Assembly (NCBI RefSeq): GCF_000744935.1
Contig: NZ_JQMW01000009.1
Coordinates: 496,001 to 560,000 of the forward strand
Length of the DNA: 64,000 nucleotides
Source of the DNA: Clostridium sp. KNHs214
GTDB lineage: Bacteria; Bacillota; Clostridia; Clostridiales; Clostridiaceae
Direction of reading: 5' to 3'
The notes below the pieces were generated by a model. That model saw only the letters and a program-made list of their open reading frames with translations. It was not told the DNA's origin and searched no databases. A program made the position numbers and the translations under genes. How positions within the stretch are numbered: position 1 is the stretch's first letter; each line of letters begins with the position of its first letter. Below, piece by piece: positions 28,182-35,787 of this stretch.

Positions 28182-28556
28182 ATGAACGGTAATTTTATTA
28201 ATAAAAATTCTTATGAAAAGAGAAAATATATAAGAGTAGATTTTAAACAAGAATTATATTATCCACTAGTAAACAATGAAAGCATATACAAAAACTTTGA
28301 TGGAAGGAAACCTATTTTAAGCGCTATAAACATATCTGAAACAGGAATATGTTTTAAAAGCATCATTAAGCTTAATGAAGGGGATTTTATATCATTTTTA
28401 ATGAAGGTTGAGAACAAACCGTCATTTTGGTGTTTGTGTCAAGTTAAGTGGGTTAGAAGTCAACAGGATAATATTTTTTTATTAGGTTGCGAATTTTATT
28501 TGCTTTCTTTAGTACAATTAAGTAATATAAGAGAATATATAATAGCTAATTTATAA
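28182..28556 (+). CDS. PilZ-domain c-di-GMP-binding protein
   Basis: The 124-residue protein is a stand-alone PilZ domain. Both ligand motifs are present: RKYIR (RxxxR) near residue 14 and NISETG (D/NxSxxG) near residue 54. It should bind c-di-GMP and act as an effector by protein-protein contact. It lies upstream of the HAD and YprB-like genes on the same strand. A type IV pilus operon controlled by a c-di-GMP riboswitch begins about 2 kb downstream, so a role in the same surface or motility decision is plausible but not shown. GGGGGGAAGAG precedes the ATG. Confidence 0.88.
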   Translation: MNGNFINKNSYEKRKYIRVDFKQELYYPLVNNESIYKNFDGRKPILSAINISETGICFKSIIKLNEGDFISFLMKVENKPSFWCLCQVKWVRSQQDNIFLLGCEFYLLSLVQLSNIREYIIANL

Positions 28557-28602
28557 TTTTTTTAAAATCTATGGTAAAAATAATTTATAAGAGGTGATAG
28601 GC

Positions 28603-29346
28603 ATGGAAAAAAATATAGCAGCTTTTTTTGACATAGACGGAACGTTATATAGAGAGGGTTTAATATCAGAGGTTTTTAAAAAGTTGGTAAAATACGAAAT
28701 AATAAAACCAGAAAAATGGTATAATGAAGTAAGACCAGAATATTTGAAGTGGGATAACAGAAGAGGAAATTACGATAATTATTTATTAAAAGTAGCAAGC
28801 ATATATATAGAGGCTATAAAGGGAATGCATAAATCTCAAATTGAATTTATAGCCAAAAAGGTAGTGGAACAAAAGGGAGATAGAGTGTATACTTACACTA
28901 GAGATAGGATAAAATGGCACAAAGAAAAAGGTCATAAAATTATAACTATATCAGGGAGTCCTGTAGAATTAGTGAGGGAAATGGCTTCAAAACATGGATT
29001 TCATGATTATAGAGGCGCAGTATATACCATAAAAGATGATATATATACTGGAGAAGTTACGCCTATGTGGGATAGTATTAGTAAAAAAGAGGCAATAATG
29101 GACTTTGTGAAAAAATACAATATAGATTTAAATGAAAGCTATGCTTATGGAGATACTTCGGGAGATTTCTCTATGTTTCAGCTAGTAGGATATCCTGTAT
29201 GCATAAATCCAACAAAGGAATTAATTATGAAAGTGTTAAATAGCAGTGAAATAAAGAAAAGAGCAAATATAATAGTGGAAAGAAAAGATGTAGTTTATAA
29301 TATGACAGGAGAGAATATAGCATTAGTAGAAAGAGTGGTAGAATGA
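28603..29346 (+). CDS. HAD-superfamily phosphatase, SerB-like (subfamily IB)
   Basis: A 247-residue phosphatase with motif I FFDIDGTLY, motif II SGSPVEL and motif III GDTSGDFSMF, all typical of the HAD-IB phosphoserine phosphatase-like group. The cap domain lies between residues about 20 and 95. It may act on a phosphorylated lipid headgroup, serine or another small molecule; sequence alone does not decide. GAGGTG six bases upstream supports ATG 28603. The stop overlaps the start of the next gene (ATGA), so the two are translated together. Confidence 0.88.
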   Translation: MEKNIAAFFDIDGTLYREGLISEVFKKLVKYEIIKPEKWYNEVRPEYLKWDNRRGNYDNYLLKVASIYIEAIKGMHKSQIEFIAKKVVEQKGDRVYTYTRDRIKWHKEKGHKIITISGSPVELVREMASKHGFHDYRGAVYTIKDDIYTGEVTPMWDSISKKEAIMDFVKKYNIDLNESYAYGDTSGDFSMFQLVGYPVCINPTKELIMKVLNSSEIKKRANIIVERKDVVYNMTGENIALVERVVE

Positions 29347-30002
29347 TTTTAAGAGAAAATAGAGAAAAAATATCCGTAAAGAGCGCAAGGTTTCTTTTGC
29401 CTATAGAATATGAAAAAGACTTTTATAAGAAGGCGTTATTTTTTGATTTAGAGCATTGTGTGAATAAAAAGCCCATATGTGTAGGTGTGTTTGGGTGCAG
29501 CTATTATGATGAGGTAAGAGAAGAATTAGTAGTAAATCAATATATGATAGAAAATAAGAGAGATGCAGAAGATGTACTTTATATTGCGGAAAAATATTTT
29601 ATTAAAATGAAGAGCTTACTAAATAAAAAATATATAGTTACTTTTGCAGGGAATAATGATTTTACTGTAATAGATTATTTGTTTAAGAAAAATAATATTG
29701 AATTTAATATAAGGGAAAACTTTAAGGAAATAGATTTGCAAAAGGAATATGAAAAGAAAACTGGTTCCGGCATAGGGCTTAAAAATTTGGAAAAGGAATT
29801 TAATATAAACAGAGAAACAGAAGTTATAGGTGGACAAAACTTAGCTAAAACTTTTAATAAAATAGTTAGAGATAGTGATTATATATATAGAATGCCTCAG
29901 GAAAAAAAGGAAAAAATACTTCTTTATAATGAGCAAGATGTGGTTAGTTTATTTCAAATATGCTTAAATTGGCAGAAATACATTAAAACATCAGAAGAGT
30001 AG
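29343..30002 (+). CDS. RNase H-fold (YprB-type) predicted exonuclease, second copy
   Basis: The 219-residue protein shows FFDLEHCVNK (motif I), FAGNNDFTVIDYLF (motif II) and LLYNEQDVVSLFQI (last motif with Asp), the pattern of the YprB/RNase_H_2 family. It is diverged from the 24831-25628 protein, and several catalytic-region residues differ (DLEHC in place of DIETTG), so activity is less certain. It begins inside the stop codon of the HAD gene and ends at a strong terminator. The function is unknown. Confidence 0.7.
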   Translation: MILRENREKISVKSARFLLPIEYEKDFYKKALFFDLEHCVNKKPICVGVFGCSYYDEVREELVVNQYMIENKRDAEDVLYIAEKYFIKMKSLLNKKYIVTFAGNNDFTVIDYLFKKNNIEFNIRENFKEIDLQKEYEKKTGSGIGLKNLEKEFNINRETEVIGGQNLAKTFNKIVRDSDYIYRMPQEKKEKILLYNEQDVVSLFQICLNWQKYIKTSEE

Positions 30003-30013
30003 TAGCGTATAGA

Positions 30014-30065
30014 GGACTTAAATACGACTATAGTTTAAATTTATAGTTGTATTTAAGTCTTTTTG
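30014..30065 (+). terminator. Rho-independent terminator before the pilus operon
   Basis: A long stem GACTTAAATAC-ACTATA / TATAGT-GTATTTAAGTC with one bulge is followed by TTTTT. Confidence 0.85.
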
Positions 30066-30151
30066 GTTATAAAAAATTTTTAAATAAATATGTACAGAAA
30101 ATGTCGAAAACATAAAAGCTTTTTTTAATATGACTAAAATTCATATTACTA

Positions 30152-30180
30152 TTGAAAAGTATAATATAGTTTAATATAAT
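30152..30180 (+). promoter_or_regulatory. Promoter P1 upstream of the c-di-GMP riboswitch
   Basis: TTGAAA (30152-30157) and TATAAT (30175-30180) are spaced by 17 bases. It lies 110 bases before the aptamer. The surrounding 51 bases (30150-30200) recur at 30421-30471 with 43 identities. Confidence 0.7.
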
Positions 30181-30292
30181 AGAGTAAATATGGAAATTAA
30201 AGAAAAGTTACGTGTAAAATGGCAAAAAATAAAAAGAGCTAAGTAAAATAGATAATTATTAAAAATTCATATAAATATGTTTGGACATATTT

Positions 30293-30365
30293 AAAAGGAA
30301 ACTAGGAAGCATGTACTTATGTGGGCACTTTGTATATGTGGAGTTTATAGTGCAACCGGCCTTTG
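30293..30365 (+). promoter_or_regulatory. c-di-GMP-II riboswitch aptamer
   Basis: The conserved parts of the class II c-di-GMP aptamer are all present in order: AGGAAAC (30296-30302), GGGCACTT (30323-30330), and AGTGCAACCGGCC (30349-30361). GCACT (30325-30329) pairs with AGTGC (30349-30353). P1 is AAAGG (30294-30298) with CCTTT (30360-30364). The 3' P1 strand is also the 5' strand of the terminator, so ligand binding should prevent termination (an ON switch), as reported for clostridial pilus operons. Confidence 0.9.
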
Positions 30366-30385
30366 ATTACAAAGGTCTTTTTTTT
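30358..30385 (+). terminator. Riboswitch-controlled terminator of the pilus operon
   Basis: GGCCTTTG (30358-30365) pairs with CAAAGGTC (30370-30377), followed by eight T. It overlaps and competes with aptamer stem P1. Confidence 0.9.
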
Positions 30386-30422
30386 GTTGCAAATATTTAA
30401 TTCATTTAAGAGTATACTCATA

Positions 30423-30451
30423 TTGAAAAGTGTTATTAAGTCTAATATAAT
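30423..30451 (+). promoter_or_regulatory. Putative promoter P2 downstream of the riboswitch terminator
   Basis: TTGAAA (30423-30428) and TATAAT (30446-30451) have the same 17-base spacing as P1 and sit in a near-copy of the P1 region. If active, it would give riboswitch-independent transcription of pilB. Confidence 0.6.
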
Positions 30452-30500
30452 AGAATTAATATGAAAATTAAGTTAAAAATGTATGTAAATGGGAGGAAAA

Positions 30501-32177
30501 ATGAGGAAAAAACTAGGAGACTTACTTTTACAACAAAATAAAATAAATTCAGAACAACTTAAATTGGCATTGGAAAAGCAAAAGGGTACTGGTAAAAGAT
30601 TAGGTGAAATACTTATAGAAAAAAATATAGTAACCGAGGAAGACATAATAAATACATTAGAAGAGCAACTTGGAATTACTAGGGTATATATAGATTCTAT
30701 TAGTATAGATGAAAAATTTACAAAAATGGTGCCAGAAAGCATAGCATTAAAATACAATCTTATTCCCATTGGCATTGATAATGAAAAGATAAAAGTTGCT
30801 ATGTCCGACCCATTAAACATATTTGCTATAGACGATGTAAGGTTATCATCCACCCGGGAAGTAGAGCCATATATAGCTGGTGATGAGGAAATAAAGAAAG
30901 CAATAAATAAGTATTATTCTAGTCAATATATTAAAAAAGCCGCAGAAGACTTGTCTAAACAGCAAAATATTTTCCAAAAAACACAAGAAGATACTATGAA
31001 AATAGATGATATAAAGAATGCGCCAGCAGTTAGACTAGTTGATTCTGTTATAAATAATGCAGTAAAGATGAAGGCTAGTGACATACATATAGAGCCTTTT
31101 GAAGAATATGTAAGGATAAGATATAGAGTGGATGGAATACTTCAAGAGGTTTTTAAGTATAACAGAGACATTTTTAATGCTTTAATTACTCGTATAAAAA
31201 TATTAGCAGACTTGAATATTGCGGAAAAGAGAATACCCCAAGATGGGAGAATTTTAACTATAATTGAGGAGAAGCCTATAGATCTTAGAGTATCTACTTT
31301 ACCTACAGTTTACGGTGAAAAGGCAGTGCTTAGAATACTAGATAGAAGCAATTTTTTAATACATAAGGAACAGTTAGGCATGTGCTTAGAGGATATAGAA
31401 AAAGTGGAAAGAATGATAAACAGTCCCTATGGAATTATACTAGTTACAGGGCCTACTGGAAGTGGTAAGTCCACTACACTGTATGCTTTATTGAATGAAA
31501 TAAATAATAGTGGCAAAAACATAATAACTGTAGAGGATCCAGTAGAGTATATGTTGGAAGGGGTAAATCAAGTAAATGTAAATCCAAAAGTAGGACTTAC
31601 CTTTGCTTCATCTCTTAGATCCATATTAAGGCAAGATCCAGACATAGTTATGATAGGAGAAATAAGGGATAAAGAAACTGCGGAAATATCCATTAGGGCA
31701 TCTATAACAGGCCATTTAATGCTCAGCACAATACATACTAATGATGCTCCATCATCTGTTATAAGACTTATAGATATGGGTATTGAACCATATCTAGTGG
31801 CCAGTTCTTTATCAGGAGTAATATCACAAAGGCTTGTAAGAAAAATATGCCCACATTGTAAACAAAAGTATAAAGCTAATGTTTTAGAAAAAAATATTCT
31901 AGGAGTTAAAGAGCAAGAAAATTTACAAATATTTAGAGGGACAGGCTGTACCTATTGTAATGGTAGCGGATATATGGGAAGAGTTGGAGTATATGAAATT
32001 ATGGAAATAACAAAAGAACATAGGGAATATGTGGTTAAAAGCATTGATGTAGAAGGGTTAAGAGAAATCAGCATAGAAAAAGGAATGAAAACTTTAAAAA
32101 ATTCATGCAAAGAATTAGTTTTGCAGGGGAGAACCACTGTAGATGAGCTTTTAAATATAAGCTTTTTGAAAGATTAA
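30501..32177 (+). CDS. pilB: Type IV pilus assembly ATPase PilB
   Basis: The 558-residue hexameric extension ATPase powers pilus polymerisation at the inner face of the membrane. The N-terminal GspE/MshE-like domain (about 1-150) is followed by the ATPase with Walker A GPTGSGKSTTLYALL, an Asp box, Walker B IVMIGEIRDKETA and His box TGHLMLSTIHTN. The zinc-binding tetracysteine CPHC...CTYC lies near residues 450-490. MshE-type N domains can bind c-di-GMP, but I cannot judge the binding motif here. GGGAGG at 30491 sets the start at 30501. It is the first gene of the pilus operon. A PilT retraction ATPase is not present in the window. Confidence 0.96.
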   Translation: MRKKLGDLLLQQNKINSEQLKLALEKQKGTGKRLGEILIEKNIVTEEDIINTLEEQLGITRVYIDSISIDEKFTKMVPESIALKYNLIPIGIDNEKIKVAMSDPLNIFAIDDVRLSSTREVEPYIAGDEEIKKAINKYYSSQYIKKAAEDLSKQQNIFQKTQEDTMKIDDIKNAPAVRLVDSVINNAVKMKASDIHIEPFEEYVRIRYRVDGILQEVFKYNRDIFNALITRIKILADLNIAEKRIPQDGRILTIIEEKPIDLRVSTLPTVYGEKAVLRILDRSNFLIHKEQLGMCLEDIEKVERMINSPYGIILVTGPTGSGKSTTLYALLNEINNSGKNIITVEDPVEYMLEGVNQVNVNPKVGLTFASSLRSILRQDPDIVMIGEIRDKETAEISIRASITGHLMLSTIHTNDAPSSVIRLIDMGIEPYLVASSLSGVISQRLVRKICPHCKQKYKANVLEKNILGVKEQENLQIFRGTGCTYCNGSGYMGRVGVYEIMEITKEHREYVVKSIDVEGLREISIEKGMKTLKNSCKELVLQGRTTVDELLNISFLKD

Positions 32178-32195
32178 AGAAAAAGAGGTGTGTGT

Positions 32196-33407
32196 ATGCC
32201 TAACTACAAATATAAGGTAATGAATAATGAAGGTGAAAAATTAGAAGGAAGTTTCAAGGGTGCTAACAAAAACGAAGTATTGGCAATGATCCAGGATAAT
32301 AATTATTATCCTATAAGCATAGAAGAAATATCTGAAATAAGTGAAAAAGATGTGCTGCAAAGCCTTAAAAAAGTAAAAACTAGAGATTTATACATTTTCT
32401 GTAGGCAATTTCACACTATGATAAATGCAGGAGCTAATATAGCTACATGTATAGATACCTTAAAAATGCAAAGTTCCAATGTTTTAATGAGGGAAGCTCT
32501 TAAACAGGTATACGAAGATATACAAAAGGGTATAACTTTATCTGAGGCCTTAAAAAAACAACCAGAGATATTTCCAGAACTTCTAGTAAATATGGTGGAG
32601 ACTGGAGAGACCAGTGGTAAGTTAGATTTAATTATGGAAAGAATGGCAGCTCATTATGAAAGAGAAAACAAGATAAACAATAAAATAAAAAATGCTATGG
32701 TTTATCCCGTAATACTAGGGGTATTGTCCATAGGTATAGTAATTTTTTTAGTAGCTTTCATAATGCCAATATTTATAGAAATGTTTCAAGGTAGTGGACT
32801 CCAACTGCCGCTTCCAACTAGAATTTCCTTAGCCATAAGTTCAGGCATAAGGAAAAATTGGTATATGATAATATTGATAATTGTAGTAGCTATTTTTTTG
32901 GTAAAGACTTATTCAAAAAGTGAAAATGGTAAACTGTTTTTTCATAGTTTAAAATTAACGAATCCACTAACTAAAGATATGAACACCAAGATAATAACTG
33001 CTAGATTTACAAGAACATTGTCAACATTGCTATACAGTGGTATACCTTTGGTTCAATCCATAGAAATCACTGCTAAAGTTTTAGGAAATAAAGTGGTAGA
33101 AAATAGAATGGAAGATGTGAAAACCAGAGTAGTTAAGGGAGAAAATCTATCAGATTCCATAAGAGAAATTAAGTTATTCCCTCCAATGCTAATATCTATG
33201 ATAAACATAGGGGAAGAATCAGGAGCGCTAGATGACATATTGGACAAAACCGCAAATTTTTATGATGAGGAGCTAGATGCAGCTCTAAAGAGAATGACAG
33301 CCATGATGGAACCTTTAATGATTTTAATAATGGGTTTAATAATTGGATTTATAGTTATATCCATGATGCTCCCAATGTTTGATGTATTTAGAACTATACC
33401 AACATAA
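32196..33407 (+). CDS. pilC: Type IV pilus inner membrane platform protein PilC
   Basis: A 403-residue polytopic protein of the GspF/PilC family. Two homologous cytoplasmic domains, each with the pattern FCRQFHTMINAGANIATCIDTL / TARFTRTLSTLLYSGIPLVQSI, are followed by membrane helices (VIFLVAFIMPIF and the C-terminal LIMGLIIGFIVISMMLPMF). It forms the membrane base on which PilB acts. ATG 32196 is preferred over the GTG at 32190 from the AAGAGG spacing. It is 18 bases after pilB. Confidence 0.95.
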   Translation: MPNYKYKVMNNEGEKLEGSFKGANKNEVLAMIQDNNYYPISIEEISEISEKDVLQSLKKVKTRDLYIFCRQFHTMINAGANIATCIDTLKMQSSNVLMREALKQVYEDIQKGITLSEALKKQPEIFPELLVNMVETGETSGKLDLIMERMAAHYERENKINNKIKNAMVYPVILGVLSIGIVIFLVAFIMPIFIEMFQGSGLQLPLPTRISLAISSGIRKNWYMIILIIVVAIFLVKTYSKSENGKLFFHSLKLTNPLTKDMNTKIITARFTRTLSTLLYSGIPLVQSIEITAKVLGNKVVENRMEDVKTRVVKGENLSDSIREIKLFPPMLISMINIGEESGALDDILDKTANFYDEELDAALKRMTAMMEPLMILIMGLIIGFIVISMMLPMFDVFRTIPT

Positions 33408-33552
33408 AAAAGTCATAAAGCCAATAAAAAGAGTTATCTCATGCCTTACAGTTAAAAACTCATATCTTTATAAGAGAAAGAGGGAAGAACAGTAAGACTT
33501 TGGATGATTTCTTATAAGAACAATAAAAATAATAAATAAGGAGGTATCTCAT

Positions 33553-33990
33553 ATGGAGATAACAAAAAATTTAAAAAAATCAAAAAAGAAAGGCTTTACA
33601 TTAATAGAACTTATAATAGTAATTGCTATTATAGGAATAATAGCATTAATTGCTATACCTAAGTTTACCGGTGCTCAGAAGGAAGCAAAAATAAATGCGG
33701 ATAAAGCTAGTGCTAAGACTATAGCTAATGCTGCAGCAGTAGCTCTAACTAAAGAGGATAGTTCAACAATAGCCGAGGTTAATGATGGTGAGGTTGAAGA
33801 TGCATTAAGTGGGAAGATAAAGGAGCAACTTCAAAGTGTACCTGAACCTAAAGCAACTAATGGAAAGTTTTATGTTGATATTGATAAGGACGGAAATGTA
33901 ACAATTAAAGCAGGAGGAGAAAAAAAATATATAGTTTATCCTGAAGATAAGGCTAAAGGGGATTCAACAGAAGGAAGCCCTTATAAATAA
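33553..33990 (+). CDS. pilA: Major type IV pilin (PilA-like)
   Basis: The 145-residue prepilin has a basic leader ending KKKG and cleavage before FTLIELIIVIAIIGIIALIAIP, with the invariant Glu5. After processing by PilD and N-methylation the mature pilin would have about 131 residues. The globular part is small, lacks cysteine and is rich in Lys/Glu/Asp, ending with EGSPYK. GGAGG is 8 bases before the ATG. Gaps of 145 bases before and 164 after, the latter with a stem-loop, suggest separate mRNA processing or stability for this most highly needed subunit. Confidence 0.93.
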   Translation: MEITKNLKKSKKKGFTLIELIIVIAIIGIIALIAIPKFTGAQKEAKINADKASAKTIANAAAVALTKEDSSTIAEVNDGEVEDALSGKIKEQLQSVPEPKATNGKFYVDIDKDGNVTIKAGGEKKYIVYPEDKAKGDSTEGSPYK

Positions 33991-34094
33991 GTAGAAATTT
34001 TCAATTAGAACATTAGTGGTAACTTTACCATAATACTATTTATAGGTAAAGACATTAATTTTATAGCATTTAAGAAATTACTTATTGGGACTTG

Positions 34095-34119
34095 GGGGCT
34101 AGAAAATAAATTTTGCCCC
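34095..34119 (+). other. Stem-loop after the pilin gene (partial terminator or mRNA stabiliser)
   Basis: GGGGC (34095-34099) and AAAAT pair with ATTTT and GCCCC (34115-34119), with a 3-base bulge. No T-run follows, so full termination is unlikely; differential pilin mRNA abundance is the likely effect. Confidence 0.5.
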
Positions 34120-34154
34120 TATCCTTTAACCTATTAAAAAATGGAGGTTAAACC

Positions 34155-35207
34155 ATGTTCACAAATAACATTTTATCCATAGACATAGGAGCAAAAAACA
34201 TAAAAATATTAGATTTAAAAGTAAATAAGAAAAATATCTGTGTAAACAATGTTTTTTCTATAAGAACACCAGAAAATTCTTATAGTGATGGTGAAATAAC
34301 TGATATTGGAAAGATTAAAGAGTTTTTAGAAAAGAATTTGGAACTTAGAAGTATCAAAACTAAAAAGGCAGTATTTACATCAAAAAGTACTTCCATTATA
34401 ACAAGAGAAATTTTGGTACCTGCTGCAGATGAAAAGGATATGGAAGCCTTAATAAAGTTTCAAATAGAAAGATATCTTCCTATAATGTCGGAGGATTATA
34501 TAATTCAACATAAAATAATTGGTAACTTTACGGAAAATAATGTGGAAAAATCTAGAGTAAATGTAGTTGCATACCCCAAAAGTATTGTACAGGGATATTT
34601 GGCTTTATGCAAGGAATTAAAATTTACACCCTTGGCATTAGACATAAATAGCAATAGTATATGCAAACTTTTTTATTCAACATGTAATATTAATGGAAAA
34701 GAATATGAGAAAGGAAAATCCATTGCATTTATAGATATAGGAAGCGAGTACAGTGAGATAAATGTGCTTAAAAATTATAATGTAGAATTTTCAAGGCTTA
34801 TATCTATTGGCAGTTCATATATAGATGTGGATATATCAAAAAACTTATTTATATCCGAGGAAGAGGGAGAAGAAAAGAAATTAAATCTTTTAAATGTAAG
34901 CAAGGAAATGGAGAAGGGATCTTTAAAGGAACTTGTAAGTAATATTGGAAGAGATTGGACAGACAATCTTGTTATAGAAATAGATAAAATAATACAATAT
35001 TATAGAAAGAAAAACTTAGGGGATACAATAGAAGAGATATTTATATATGGTGGAGGAGCAAAGTTAACAGGGATAGAAGAGTATATGAGTAAAAGTTTAG
35101 GTATTCCAGTGAATTTTATAAAAAATATGCCTAATTTTAATATGGACAAGCATCAAGAAAATATAATAGACTATCTAAATGCTGCTGGTGCGGCTATTAG
35201 ACTTTAA
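34155..35207 (+). CDS. pilM: Type IV pilus assembly protein PilM
   Basis: A 350-residue actin-like (FtsA-fold) cytoplasmic ATP-binding protein. Phosphate-1 motif SIDIGAKNIKIL is at the N terminus, phosphate-2 is FIDIGSEYSEINVL, and the adenosine motif is IFIYGGGAKLTGIEEYM. PilM binds the N-terminal peptide of PilN and couples the cytoplasmic motor to the periplasm-side alignment complex. GGAGG precedes the ATG. The end is followed 13 bases later by pilN. Confidence 0.93.
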   Translation: MFTNNILSIDIGAKNIKILDLKVNKKNICVNNVFSIRTPENSYSDGEITDIGKIKEFLEKNLELRSIKTKKAVFTSKSTSIITREILVPAADEKDMEALIKFQIERYLPIMSEDYIIQHKIIGNFTENNVEKSRVNVVAYPKSIVQGYLALCKELKFTPLALDINSNSICKLFYSTCNINGKEYEKGKSIAFIDIGSEYSEINVLKNYNVEFSRLISIGSSYIDVDISKNLFISEEEGEEKKLNLLNVSKEMEKGSLKELVSNIGRDWTDNLVIEIDKIIQYYRKKNLGDTIEEIFIYGGGAKLTGIEEYMSKSLGIPVNFIKNMPNFNMDKHQENIIDYLNAAGAAIRL

Positions 35208-35220
35208 ATGGGGGGTTAAA

Positions 35221-35787
35221 ATGAAAGACTTTAACTTTTTCCAAATAGAATCCTATGATGAAAAGAAAAAAAACAATAAAAAAAATTATATATTAGCTAC
35301 AGCAGGAGTTTTAGTTTTTATTATGGTTTTAATATCAGGATATAAATTAATGAAGAATGCTAAATTAAATAAAGAGATTCAAACTATGAAAAGTTACATA
35401 AATTCCAAGGAAAATAGTAAAAAACTAGAGGATGCTGAAAGGGAGCAAGAAAAATTAAAGATTTTGGAAAAATATAAGCAAAAGGTTTCTCCCATTGCTG
35501 AGTTTATAGAGAGTTCTGGAAATATAAACAGTTATCTAATAAATAATATTTATACTTCAGTACCTAAGAATGTGTATTTTAAGAGCGTAAATATGGATAA
35601 TAACAATATTCAAATACAAGCAGAAGGAAGTAAGAGACAAGATATCGCTGAGTTTCAATATAATTTAAAAGAAACAAATTTATTTAAAAATATATTTGTA
35701 TCTAATATAAACCAGTCGAAGGGTGGAAAATATATTTTTAATTTAAAATGCACATTAAAGGATGTGGGTATTAATGAAAATAAGTAA
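35221..35787 (+). CDS. pilN: Type IV pilus assembly protein PilN
   Basis: This 188-residue bitopic protein starts with the PilM-binding type peptide MKDFNFFQIESYDE, where PilN proteins usually have a short INLLP-like motif. One membrane helix follows (YILATAGVLVFIMVLISGY), then a coiled coil and a small ferredoxin-like domain. GGGGGG lies before ATG 35221. The last 14 bases overlap pilO. Identification rests on size, topology and position between pilM and pilO. Confidence 0.85.
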   Translation: MKDFNFFQIESYDEKKKNNKKNYILATAGVLVFIMVLISGYKLMKNAKLNKEIQTMKSYINSKENSKKLEDAEREQEKLKILEKYKQKVSPIAEFIESSGNINSYLINNIYTSVPKNVYFKSVNMDNNNIQIQAEGSKRQDIAEFQYNLKETNLFKNIFVSNINQSKGGKYIFNLKCTLKDVGINENK

